From NCBI RefSeq assembly GCF_003943415.1, contig NZ_RJPK01000007.1:1-64000 (forward strand): 64,000 nt of DNA, read 5' to 3'. Positions 9,461 through 18,451 of this stretch are shown piece after piece. The first letter of the stretch is position 1; every line of letters begins with the position of its first letter. Both the position numbers and the translations under genes were made by a program. The stretch is from Streptococcus oralis. GTDB lineage: Bacteria > Bacillota > Bacilli > Lactobacillales > Streptococcaceae. The notes beneath the pieces were generated by a model. The model searched no databases. It had not been told where the DNA came from and worked only from the letters and a program-made list of their open reading frames with translations.

Positions 9461-11803
9461 TTAGGATGATTTAGCATCTTCCTTTTTTTGAGTAATAGCA
9501 GCCAAACCAGACAATTCACTTGCAACATTTCTTAAGTCACGTGCTAGGGGCTGCGAACCTGGTCTGAGTAGGTGATAGAGTTGGCGTTCCGTCATCCTTA
9601 AATTGGTTCCATTTGATTCTGAATAGTGAGACAGATGTTTCAGAGAGTCTTGCAAATCTATATTCTTTATTGATTCTTCTCTATTTTCAAGCTCCTGTTG
9701 CTCCTCAACAATATGTGTTTGAGACGATTCTTCTTCAGAAATTTCAAGTGTCATCACTTTTTGCTGGTGAGTTAGAGGGCTCATATCCAGTTCAGAGAGG
9801 CTCTTATACAGACGTTCCGAAGTATGCAAGTCATGCGCGAATACTTCTGTCTCCGCTACACTCTGTCTATAGGAACCAAATTCTGATTCTAACATACTAT
9901 AGGATTGAGATAGGGATGCTTTCCTTAAACTCACCGAATCAGCTACACTCTGACTTTGACTTAAGGATTCAGATATTTGTTGGCTTTGACTCAAGGATTC
10001 AGACTCACTGAGATAGAGGACTTCGCTCAAACTTAACGACTCGGACTCCGAAAGTAAATGAGAAATCATCTCACTCAAGGATTCAGACTCCGAAAGGGAT
10101 TCCCATTCACTCTGGCTCAGGCTATAGAACTCGGATTCAGAGACACTCTGGCTTGCTTGTTCTGATTCGGAATAACTCCACCACTCTGCTTCTGAAATGC
10201 TTTGGGATTCTGAATCAGATTCCCACTCACTCTGGCTTAGGCTGTAGAACTCGGACTCAGAGACACTCTGACTCGCTTGCTCTGATTCGGAATAGCTCCA
10301 CCACTCTGCTTCTGAAAGGCTTTGAGATTCTGAAACGGATTCCCACTCACTCTGGCTTAGGCTATAGAACTCTGACCCAGAGACACTCTGACTCGCTTGC
10401 TCTGATTCGGAAGAACTCCACCACTCTGATTCTGAGTGACTTTGAGATTCGGATATGGATTCCCACTCGCTCTGACTCAAGCTATAAAACTCGGACTCGG
10501 AAACACTCTGACTTGCTTGCTCCGATTCGGAAGAACTCCACCACTCTGATTCTGAAGAGCTTTGGGATTCGGATATGGATTCCCATTCACTCTGGCTTAG
10601 GCTATAGAACTCGGACTCGGAAACACTCTGACTTGCTTGCTCCGATTCGGAAGAACTCCACCACTCTGATTCTGAAGAGCTTTGGGATTCGGATATGGAT
10701 TCCCATTCACTCTGGCTTAGGCTATAGAACTCTGACTCGGAAACACTCTGACTTGCTTGCTCCGATTCGGAAGAACTCCACCACTCTGATTCTGAAGAGC
10801 TTTGGGATTCGGATATGGATTCCCACTCACTCTGGCTCAGGCTATAGAACTCAGACTCGGAAACACTCTGACTTGCTTGTTCTGATTCGGAAGAACTCCA
10901 CCACTCTGATTCTGAGTGACTTTGGGATTCGGATATGGATTCCCATTCACTCTGGCTTAGGCTATAGGACTCAGACTCGGAAACACTCTGACTCGCTTGT
11001 TCTGATTCGGAAGAACTCCACCACTCTGATTCTGAAGAGCTTTGGGATTCGGATATGGATTCCCATTCACTCTGGCTCAGGCTATAGAACTCGGACTCGG
11101 AAACACTCTGACTTTCCTGCTCTGATTCGGAAGAACTCCACCACTCTGATTCTGAAGAGCTTTGGGATTCGGATATCGATTCCCATTCACTCTGGCTTAG
11201 GCTATAGAACTCGGACTCGGAGACACTCTGACTCGCTTGTTCTGATTCACTCAAGGAAAGAGACTCTGAGTATGCAATACTTTCACTCAAAGAGAATGCA
11301 TCCGTATCCTGACAAAGGGACTCCCCTGTCAAATACTCAGAAACAGAGAGGCTATCAACCAAGGAAAGGGACTCAAATTCAGATTCTGAAGAAGAGACCA
11401 CTAATGAGTAGTTCTCAGACATGGACTCTCGAAGCGAGAATCCTTTTGCTGATATACTCTGGCTAAACGACTCACTGTACGAATCTGCGACAGAAAGGCT
11501 GAGGGAAGCTAAAGCGCTAGTTGATAAACTCTGACTAACATTCCTTATCAAGTCAGCCACTCCCAAACTGTTCCTTTCCTGAAAGTCTTCTAAGGCTTCC
11601 ATGACAGAAACTGATTCTGTTGGTAACTCAAGATCTTCACTAGCACTCAGAATAATTTCCTTTTGCTCTTTGAGTTTTCGACTAACGGGCTTTGATTTAG
11701 TTGCATCCAAGCTACGGTAATCACTATCTTCCCTACCCTTTTGCTTAAACTTTGATATCAAACGTTTAAATCCCTTTAGCTCTTCGTTATTATTTTTGCT
11801 CAT
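9461..11803 (-). CDS. Signal-less Ser/Glu/Trp-rich repeat protein inside the aSec locus
   Basis: This 780-residue protein of unknown function has three parts. The first is a basic N-terminus (about 1-50, GFKRLISKFKQKGR, possibly an amphipathic helix). The second is a Ser-rich body from about 85 to 640. The third is a C-terminal mixed region with SPLTHQQKV and REESIKNIDLQ. The centre holds nine full and one partial copies of a 40-residue repeat containing SESEFYSLSQSEWES and SESEWWSSSESEQ. Unlike SRRP repeats (A-S-x-S) these are acidic and rich in Trp. I see no KxYKxGKxW, no classical signal peptide, no LPXTG and no membrane segment. It has its own consensus promoter directly after secA2 and is followed by the GH1-like gene. 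It could be a cytosolic GtfA/B substrate, a scaffold, or an aSec cargo with an unknown signal. Confidence 0.85.
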   Translation of the reverse strand: MSKNNNEELKGFKRLISKFKQKGREDSDYRSLDATKSKPVSRKLKEQKEIILSASEDLELPTESVSVMEALEDFQERNSLGVADLIRNVSQSLSTSALASLSLSVADSYSESFSQSISAKGFSLRESMSENYSLVVSSSESEFESLSLVDSLSVSEYLTGESLCQDTDAFSLSESIAYSESLSLSESEQASQSVSESEFYSLSQSEWESISESQSSSESEWWSSSESEQESQSVSESEFYSLSQSEWESISESQSSSESEWWSSSESEQASQSVSESESYSLSQSEWESISESQSHSESEWWSSSESEQASQSVSESEFYSLSQSEWESISESQSSSESEWWSSSESEQASQSVSESEFYSLSQSEWESISESQSSSESEWWSSSESEQASQSVSESEFYSLSQSEWESISESQSSSESEWWSSSESEQASQSVSESEFYSLSQSEWESISESQSHSESEWWSSSESEQASQSVSGSEFYSLSQSEWESVSESQSLSEAEWWSYSESEQASQSVSESEFYSLSQSEWESDSESQSISEAEWWSYSESEQASQSVSESEFYSLSQSEWESLSESESLSEMISHLLSESESLSLSEVLYLSESESLSQSQQISESLSQSQSVADSVSLRKASLSQSYSMLESEFGSYRQSVAETEVFAHDLHTSERLYKSLSELDMSPLTHQQKVMTLEISEEESSQTHIVEEQQELENREESIKNIDLQDSLKHLSHYSESNGTNLRMTERQLYHLLRPGSQPLARDLRNVASELSGLAAITQKKEDAKSS
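10110..11240 (-). repeat. 120-bp tandem coding repeat of the Ser/Glu/Trp-rich protein
   Basis: About 9.4 units of exactly 120 bp (40 codons), several nearly identical, so recently expanded or homogenised. The left-hand copies (about 10110-10380) have drifted, with EAEWWSYS in place of ESEWWSSS. The antisense frame 10153-11466 is open only because of the repeat. Confidence 0.95.
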
Positions 11804-11838
11804 AATATGATTTTCTCCAAAAATACAGTTATATCATC

Positions 11839-11867
11839 ATTATAAAGTCTACAACAGAATCTGTCAA
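11839..11867 (-). promoter_or_regulatory. Consensus sigma-70 promoter of the serine-rich/GH1 unit
   Basis: TTGACA (11862-11867), exactly 17 bp, TATAAT (11839-11844): both hexamers are perfect. The -35 ends five bases before the secA2 stop codon. The predicted leader is about 28 nt, with a GGAG ribosome site 11 nt from the ATG at 11803. Confidence 0.8.
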
Positions 11868-11871
11868 AGCA

Positions 11872-14259
11872 TTAGCCAAAGAAAACTTCTAACTTCCCAG
11901 AAGGCTTAATATTAATGTAACTCAATGCCATATTTTTTATAATGTTTAGATTTATATCTGCATTCATTCTTTTGTATGATTTAAAAGCTTCTTTATGAAA
12001 CTCAAAGACAGGATTTTTTTGGGCGTATCCTTGACTAGACACCAAACCTTGAAATTGCTGTAAATAGTCAACCTGCTCAACCCAACAGTCATCTATCGCT
12101 CTCAAAACAACAGTTCGTTGAAATTGATTGAACAACTCTGAATCCTTGATTTTATCTTTTTTCTGCTGGTATTCTGAAACAAGGAGGTCAGATAAAAACT
12201 TTTTAACTTGCCGTAAATCCGTGACATCTAGATCATCTGGAATATCCTCGCAGTAATAACTAATGTTATCCAAAACAAAGCGAAATAAATCCGCCCGCTC
12301 TTTAAACGGTGTTTTACTTGTATAAATGTCTACTGCATCCGATAGGGTAGACAAGAAATAGGTCAAATCAAAATCTGGATGAGAGATGAGCTTATTACGC
12401 TTATTGTAGATAATCTGTCGCTGAATACGGATACTTTCATCATATCGTTCCGTTGAACGTCTGGAAGCAGCTGATGCGTTATCACTATTCTTCTGAGCTT
12501 CTTCAACCGCATATCTAATACGACGAGAGGTCAAATGAATCTTTTGTTTTTCCTCTGGTTTTGCAATTTCTTTGTGATAGTACTCACTAATCCATTTGCT
12601 ACCAGACTTGGAAATAAGATCATCCTCAAGAGAAATAAAGAATTTGCTCAATCCTGGAGCACCTTGTCGTCCGGCACGACCACGAAGCTGCAAATCGACT
12701 CGCTCACTAGACATTCTCTCTGTTCCAACAACAGCAAGTCCACCCAATTCAGCAACCCCTTCTTCCAAGATAATATCTGTTCCACGACCTGCCATTGATG
12801 TTGCTACCGTCACTGCAGAACGTCTACCAGCCAGTGCGATCATCTCAGCCTCTTTCGCTGCATTATGGGCGTTCAACACATTATGGGCGATTCCCTCTTG
12901 GAGTAAGAGCATAGAATAAATCTCAGACATTCCAACTGATCCTGTCGCAATTAAAACAGGCTGGCCTTTTTTATGTAATTTTTTGATATACTCCAATGAA
13001 GCATATAATTTTTGAGGAATCGTGAGATAGATTTCATCTGGATAATCAATTCGCAAATTGGGTTTTCGTGTAGGAACAACTACGACTCCTAAGTCGTAAA
13101 CGTCTCTGAACTCCTCCTCACAAACTTTACCAGTACCCGTCATTCCTGCTAATTTTGGAAACATTCTAAATAAATTTTGATAGGTAATAGAGGCCATCGA
13201 ACGCGTTTCCAATGTGATTTTCACACGTTCTCTGGCTTCTAGTGCTTGGTGCAGTCCTGATTGGAGTTTGTTTCCTTCCAAAAGACGTCCTGTCGCCTCA
13301 TCCATCAGTTTAACTTCGCCATTATCCACTGTGTACTGACGATCTTTTTCAAACAAGTGGTTAGCCCTCAAAGCTAGGTTAATTTGGCGAATGAGCTGGT
13401 AATTATCTGGATCATAGGCATTCTGAACGCGGAAATAAACCTCTGCTTCCTTTACTCCTTTTCTCGTCAACCATACAGACGTCCGAGTGGAGTCTAAATT
13501 GAAATCTTCCCCTTCTTTTAGAGTTTTTACAAACTCATCACACGAGAGAAAGAGGTTGGATTGAACCCGAGGAGAACCTGAAATGATTAGGGGCATCTGC
13601 GCACTATCTAGCAAGGCTGCATCGACTTCATCGACCAAACAAAAATAAAATTTTGGTAAAAACTTCTTTGATTGAGATGTCGCCAAGTTTTCTTCTAGGT
13701 AATCAAACCCTAACGCACTATGTGTTGTATAGACAATATCACACTTATAGATTTGTTGTTTTTGAGGAATTTTAAGCTTTTTTGTCGGATCGTCCGAGAC
13801 ACCAACCCCAACTGTCATTCCTAAAAATCGAAAAACGGGTGCCATTTGTTTAGCATCACGCGCTGCCAAATATTCATTGGCCGTGACTAGGATTGTACTT
13901 TTTTCTGTCAAAGCATTTAGGTATAAAGGAAGGATAGCTGTCAAGGTTTTTCCTTCCCCTGTTCTCATTTCTGCAATCTGATTGTCCTGCATAACCAAGG
14001 CCCCTAAAACCTGAACATCATAAGGATATAATCCTAATACACGCTTGGCTGCCTCACGAATGGTTGCATACGCTTCCGGCAAAATGGACTGCAAGCTTGC
14101 TCCTCCAGAAAGGCGTTCTTTAAACCATTTTGTCTGAGCTTGCAGTTTCTCATTTGACATAGCTGCATAACTATCAGATAGTTTATTAACCTTCTCCAAA
14201 ATCTTTTTGTAACGCATTAGTTTATAGGAGTTGGTCAAATTGAATCGTTTAGTTTTCAT
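11872..14259 (-). CDS. secA2: SecA2, accessory Sec motor ATPase
   Basis: This 795-residue SecA paralogue drives ATP-dependent export of the glycosylated SRRP through SecY2. Visible are the AEMRTGEGKT Walker A (K104), the DEVDAALLDSAQ DEAD-type box, MAGRGTDI, and LRGRAGRQGAPG near the second nucleotide-binding domain. It ends without the C-terminal zinc-binding tail of housekeeping SecA, as expected of SecA2. It overlaps the 3' end of asp3 by 11 nt and closes the secY2-asp1-asp2-asp3-secA2 operon. The next gene has a separate promoter. Confidence 0.96.
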   Translation of the reverse strand: MKTKRFNLTNSYKLMRYKKILEKVNKLSDSYAAMSNEKLQAQTKWFKERLSGGASLQSILPEAYATIREAAKRVLGLYPYDVQVLGALVMQDNQIAEMRTGEGKTLTAILPLYLNALTEKSTILVTANEYLAARDAKQMAPVFRFLGMTVGVGVSDDPTKKLKIPQKQQIYKCDIVYTTHSALGFDYLEENLATSQSKKFLPKFYFCLVDEVDAALLDSAQMPLIISGSPRVQSNLFLSCDEFVKTLKEGEDFNLDSTRTSVWLTRKGVKEAEVYFRVQNAYDPDNYQLIRQINLALRANHLFEKDRQYTVDNGEVKLMDEATGRLLEGNKLQSGLHQALEARERVKITLETRSMASITYQNLFRMFPKLAGMTGTGKVCEEEFRDVYDLGVVVVPTRKPNLRIDYPDEIYLTIPQKLYASLEYIKKLHKKGQPVLIATGSVGMSEIYSMLLLQEGIAHNVLNAHNAAKEAEMIALAGRRSAVTVATSMAGRGTDIILEEGVAELGGLAVVGTERMSSERVDLQLRGRAGRQGAPGLSKFFISLEDDLISKSGSKWISEYYHKEIAKPEEKQKIHLTSRRIRYAVEEAQKNSDNASAASRRSTERYDESIRIQRQIIYNKRNKLISHPDFDLTYFLSTLSDAVDIYTSKTPFKERADLFRFVLDNISYYCEDIPDDLDVTDLRQVKKFLSDLLVSEYQQKKDKIKDSELFNQFQRTVVLRAIDDCWVEQVDYLQQFQGLVSSQGYAQKNPVFEFHKEAFKSYKRMNADINLNIIKNMALSYINIKPSGKLEVFFG

Positions 14260-15283
14260 TCTCTCTCATCCACTCTTCAATCTTTTCCAAGTCAATCGCT
14301 TGAAGTAAAAATGACTTATCTAATAAATATTCAATGTTTGCTAGTTCACGTGGTCTAGTCTTCAAGTCCGCATATTCCTCAACTTTTGTCGGATTAAATT
14401 GCTGTAGCAATAATTCTTTAAAAATAGGCGGATTCACTCGATTACGGTAACGTTCCAGCAAGCGTTGATAGTCTAGTTCGCTTAAAAACTCATCCGTCAC
14501 AAGAGCGTATGAATTTCCAAATTGTTTGGAGTAATGCAAGGCCGCAATATTAGAAATCGCTCCATAACCAACAAAAGCCACTTTTTCAAAAAGATGCTCT
14601 TGCGCTAATTCTTCAATCGTTTCAAGCAAAGTTTCGTAAAAACGTTCCTCCATATATAGGAGCGCTTCTCTATATGATGAATTAACAATCAATACATTTG
14701 AGAAATGCTCACGAACATGTTCTGAGATAAAACCTGTTCGATTGAGTTCGGGTTCAGTAAAGCAAACATACATCGTTTCTTTCTCGGAATCCTGATGAAG
14801 CAAATCAGATATCCAGTAGCGATCCACTGTATAATCCGCCAACTGCTCCTCAGCAACATAAATCCCTTCAAACAGGAAGCGATGACAACCCGAGCTGACT
14901 AACTGCACCTTATAATATTGTGTGCTATCTGGAACGCATACGCTCACACTCTCTCCCTGTTTAATGATTTGATTCGAAATTTCTTCATCTCGAGCATCCA
15001 TAAATTCAACCTTTAAGTATGTTGAATTTTCTGGGATGGTTTCTATATGACTGCCAAAAATATAGTTTTGCCCACGTTTCAATTCAGGAAGCTGACTCGT
15101 ATTGCGTAAAGCCTGATAGTTTGCCCGTGAATGCCATTCATGAATAACTGTTCCCGAAGGCATGAACTGATTTTCATACAAAACATGACCACCATCTAAC
15201 AGTTTGACAGATGAACCGTATAGATACTGAGATACGCTTTGGATATCCCAATAAGCAAAATAGACTTCTTCCTTGTATCTCAC
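14249..15283 (-). CDS. asp3: Asp3, accessory Sec protein
   Basis: This 344-residue Asp3 works with Asp1 and Asp2 as a cytosolic complex that binds the adhesin and the export motor. The N-terminal third (IQSVSQYLYGSSVKLLDGG, FMPSGTVIHEWHS) matches the Asp3 family. The start codon is GTG, whose bases overlap the asp2 TGA, indicating translational coupling. It overlaps secA2 by 11 nt. At 344 residues it is somewhat longer than the roughly 300 usual for Asp3. Confidence 0.9.
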   Translation of the reverse strand: MRYKEEVYFAYWDIQSVSQYLYGSSVKLLDGGHVLYENQFMPSGTVIHEWHSRANYQALRNTSQLPELKRGQNYIFGSHIETIPENSTYLKVEFMDARDEEISNQIIKQGESVSVCVPDSTQYYKVQLVSSGCHRFLFEGIYVAEEQLADYTVDRYWISDLLHQDSEKETMYVCFTEPELNRTGFISEHVREHFSNVLIVNSSYREALLYMEERFYETLLETIEELAQEHLFEKVAFVGYGAISNIAALHYSKQFGNSYALVTDEFLSELDYQRLLERYRNRVNPPIFKELLLQQFNPTKVEEYADLKTRPRELANIEYLLDKSFLLQAIDLEKIEEWMRENEN

Positions 15284-16860
15284 GATTTAAACTCCCTTTC
15301 AAAACTATTCATTAATAGCGTTTTATATTGATTAAAGAACCATTCGACAATACCTTGTGTATCGTCGTTGTGTCGTCCAGTCAACCCCTTACTGATAACG
15401 CTGACGCGGTAATCTCGCTGTCCTAATTCATCCAGCATATCGGGATAGGCCGACATGTCATAGTCATCTTGATACATAAAGGAGATAATGAATTTTGTTC
15501 TTGAGAAATCAGCTGACTCAAAAGCCGTCCAGAAACGTTCGTTAAGCTGAGCTGTAGCTTCACTTGATAATTCTCCTATTGTGCGGTACACCAAATCCAG
15601 TGACGTTGGAAATCCTCCCGGACGAATAGTCGACTCATTTTCTGCCATATCTCCTAAGTTGACAAGAGGTTTTCCGACAATGACGGCATGAGGTTCCAAC
15701 TTAGAACTATAGTAAAGAGCGCCAAAAGTCCCCATTGATAAACCTGACAAGGTCAGTTGTTCCTTCGTAAAACCAAGTTCATCTAAGCAATTATGAACCA
15801 CTTGGAGAAGTTTTTGTTCGAGCTCCTCCGATCCAAGATAGAATGCGCCCCCCTCTGAACGCGGATCCCCTACTAGTAAGAATGGCGATCCCAAATTATT
15901 CATCATCCAGTATCCTTCAAATCCCTCTGCAGGACGGTACCCTGAAAAATAGATGTTCAACGGTGGTTTCAAATCTCCTGGATGAAAGAAATAAATCAGT
16001 TCTTCTCTATTTTTATCGCTAATTCGTTTTCCTCCGACTAACAAGTCTCCATAACCTAGATGGGAGTCTCGATAGTGGCAGGGACCAAGTTTTACAATTC
16101 CTTGTCCTTTTGCTTGAATACTGATACTCAAATAATACGAATCATTTACATCTAACGTCAGAGACCGATCAAAGCTCGTTTCATCATAAATCCATTCTTG
16201 CATGGGAGAATTTCCAGCTGGAAAACCTTTAACAACGTAGCGGATCGAACAATCTTCTGAAACCCTGAACTCAGGCCACAGATCTAAGGGCATCTCCCCA
16301 CTCAGAAAAACATTATGTTGATAGGTCGCAATAGTCTGATAATCCTCGCCGTATCGGCCACACAAACGAAGATAATTTGTCCCTTCATAACTGACTTGCC
16401 CCTCAAAAGATGGTGCAGCGACTAGATGATTAACATTTAGTTTCGTTCCATTTTGCTTAGAGAAAAAACCACGTGAAAATATATGTAGCATCTGCTCTGG
16501 ATTTTCAAAATTTGTTTTCACAGCTTTTTTGCGCAAAAGAAATCGTTCCAACGTTTTTGTAGTGATTTGACAACGCTCATGATAGAACAGACGGTAAACC
16601 TGAATTTTCTGATCCAAGATAGTGACATACTCTAAATATTCAGCAGTATCTACTAACACGACATCAAACGGTTTATCTACTTTTTTCTTCTTTTTTTTCC
16701 CGTTTTCCGCCTCAACTTCTCTATTTAAGATCCCGATATCTTCTGGCAATAAAGAGACGATGTCTTCTGGTTTGACAAATGTCCATTTTATATTACTAGG
16801 AATTTCATATTGCTCCTGCCAATTTTCATCAGCAATTTGCAAAACACTAATTTTTTTCAT
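15280..16860 (-). CDS. asp2: Asp2, accessory Sec protein with acetyltransferase-type hydrolase fold
   Basis: This 526-residue Asp2 is required for SRRP export, and in S. gordonii it also O-acetylates GlcNAc on the adhesin through a Ser hydrolase triad. The nucleophile elbow is visible as LSGLSMGTFG (S375), and a plausible His lies in GLTGRHNDDTQG near the C-terminus. It overlaps asp1 by 14 nt and asp3 by 4 nt. A Lys-rich insertion (GKKKKKKVDK) lies near residue 55. Confidence 0.93.
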   Translation of the reverse strand: MKKISVLQIADENWQEQYEIPSNIKWTFVKPEDIVSLLPEDIGILNREVEAENGKKKKKKVDKPFDVVLVDTAEYLEYVTILDQKIQVYRLFYHERCQITTKTLERFLLRKKAVKTNFENPEQMLHIFSRGFFSKQNGTKLNVNHLVAAPSFEGQVSYEGTNYLRLCGRYGEDYQTIATYQHNVFLSGEMPLDLWPEFRVSEDCSIRYVVKGFPAGNSPMQEWIYDETSFDRSLTLDVNDSYYLSISIQAKGQGIVKLGPCHYRDSHLGYGDLLVGGKRISDKNREELIYFFHPGDLKPPLNIYFSGYRPAEGFEGYWMMNNLGSPFLLVGDPRSEGGAFYLGSEELEQKLLQVVHNCLDELGFTKEQLTLSGLSMGTFGALYYSSKLEPHAVIVGKPLVNLGDMAENESTIRPGGFPTSLDLVYRTIGELSSEATAQLNERFWTAFESADFSRTKFIISFMYQDDYDMSAYPDMLDELGQRDYRVSVISKGLTGRHNDDTQGIVEWFFNQYKTLLMNSFEREFKS

Positions 16861-18445
16861 TTCCTTTTAATTCCTTTATGGTATTTTTCCACATATCGAC
16901 AATCTCACCCCTTGTATACTGTTCAATCTTCTTGACTGAGTGAACTAGAGATTGATTCCAATGTTCTAAGTTTGTGAGGTAGTATAAGAGTGCCTCTTCA
17001 AAATCTGAAATATCATCTAGAATCCAACCATTTTCTCCATGCTTCACATAAGAAGAACTATACAAGTTAACCTGAGGGATCCCTCCACTAATGCCAGCGA
17101 TTTGAGTCAACACATCAGCTGGAGTTCCCAAATCTAGTATAATACGAACGTACTTCAGAGCTTTAATCAAATCGATGTCGCTATGAATGGTCTCAATATC
17201 AATCCGTTCGCGAACAATCTCCTCTTCATCATCAAGAACTCGGTTCTCACCTCTCGCTCTTTTCTCTTTATCAACAAAAATCAATTCTTGTTCATATTCT
17301 GGCTTAAGAGTTCGATAGTTTTCTAGTACCTGTTTTATATAGGCCTCTCGGCCAAAATCCTGACTTTGTGTTCCAACCAGCAAGTCAATCCATTCATTTT
17401 TCAACATCATTTCAAACAAAGTCGTAAACACATATTGAATTTGATCTGCTGGTAGATTGTCGTAATTGACGTAAACAATTAACTCTTTTTTTCTTTGACT
17501 ATGCCCTAGGTTTAGATGAGTATCATAAGGCGGAATCTCATAAAATCCCGGCAACTGTTCTAGATCCACATTAGCTGCTATCGTTTCAATTTTATTTAAA
17601 CTATCAACAACGAAGAACGGCGTGTCTGTCAAATCCGTTAGCAGCTGCTCCTGGTTTGTGATTGGATAGCGATCTCCAAAAAAAGACAAGATAACATGAT
17701 GGTTTTCCTTAACCTTTTGGAAAAAGTGGTTGTGCTGTACATCTGACGAAATCACAATCGTATCATCCTTGGTTAGCGAAGAAGTTAGATACTGATCTAA
17801 TTTTTCATTGATCAATTCTTCGATATCTTGGTAAACTTCTTTTGCAAATGTAGCCTGCGCCTCAGGGTTGATAAGTACTTGATGATTTTCTGTGCCCAAA
17901 AATTCCCTAAACTGCCATGTACCTTGTAAATTTAAATAATCTTGGTAGTAAGGTTGATCATTTTCAAAATAGATGATGCTTGAAACAAATCCACGATCAT
18001 CAAAAATCAACTGATGATTTGTCTGTCCACCCTCAAAATAAGTAATATCAAAGAAATTACCTGTTTGTGAGAAGTTAATTTTAGCATAATGTTCTTGATT
18101 TAAATATACCTCAATCATAAAAGGAGTATAGAAGAATTCTACTCCTTGAGGCCATTTAATATCTTCCAGACGAATTTTACGTACAGATACATCCGTCAGA
18201 CCTTGTATGGTATCAAATAGATTCCATACAGTTTCTGGCAATATTCTTTGCTGATAAAGAAAGGTTCGAATATGTGGTGAATAGTTCAAAATCAGAGTGG
18301 TATTTGCCTCTCCTGATTGCTGAAACATTCGCAGCAAATTCACCGCATCATCAAACATCATATTTTTAGACACGTAATAGAAAGGCAGGGTGGTAGAATA
18401 CCATTTCCGATCTTGTCTATACCAAGATGGTACAAAGTAAAACAT
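16847..18445 (-). CDS. asp1: Asp1, accessory Sec protein
   Basis: This 532-residue Asp1 is the GT-B-like, non-enzymatic member of the Asp1-2-3 complex that delivers the glycoprotein to SecA2/SecY2. The N-terminus (MFYFVPSWYRQDRKWYSTT) is typical of the family. It starts 6 nt after secY2 with GAGGG as ribosome site and overlaps asp2. Confidence 0.94.
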   Translation of the reverse strand: MFYFVPSWYRQDRKWYSTTLPFYYVSKNMMFDDAVNLLRMFQQSGEANTTLILNYSPHIRTFLYQQRILPETVWNLFDTIQGLTDVSVRKIRLEDIKWPQGVEFFYTPFMIEVYLNQEHYAKINFSQTGNFFDITYFEGGQTNHQLIFDDRGFVSSIIYFENDQPYYQDYLNLQGTWQFREFLGTENHQVLINPEAQATFAKEVYQDIEELINEKLDQYLTSSLTKDDTIVISSDVQHNHFFQKVKENHHVILSFFGDRYPITNQEQLLTDLTDTPFFVVDSLNKIETIAANVDLEQLPGFYEIPPYDTHLNLGHSQRKKELIVYVNYDNLPADQIQYVFTTLFEMMLKNEWIDLLVGTQSQDFGREAYIKQVLENYRTLKPEYEQELIFVDKEKRARGENRVLDDEEEIVRERIDIETIHSDIDLIKALKYVRIILDLGTPADVLTQIAGISGGIPQVNLYSSSYVKHGENGWILDDISDFEEALLYYLTNLEHWNQSLVHSVKKIEQYTRGEIVDMWKNTIKELKGNEKN

Positions 18446-18451
18446 ATCCCT

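Noticed and set aside
9461..9510. Sortase-tail-like end (LAAITQKKED) of the Ser/Glu/Trp protein
   Set aside because: No LPXTG and no hydrophobic segment precede it. The likeness to wall-anchor tails is superficial.
10153..11466. 437-codon plus-strand open frame
   Set aside because: Antisense by-product of the 120-bp repeat in the Ser/Glu/Trp protein. The composition (HSGLGYRTRT) only mirrors the sense repeat.
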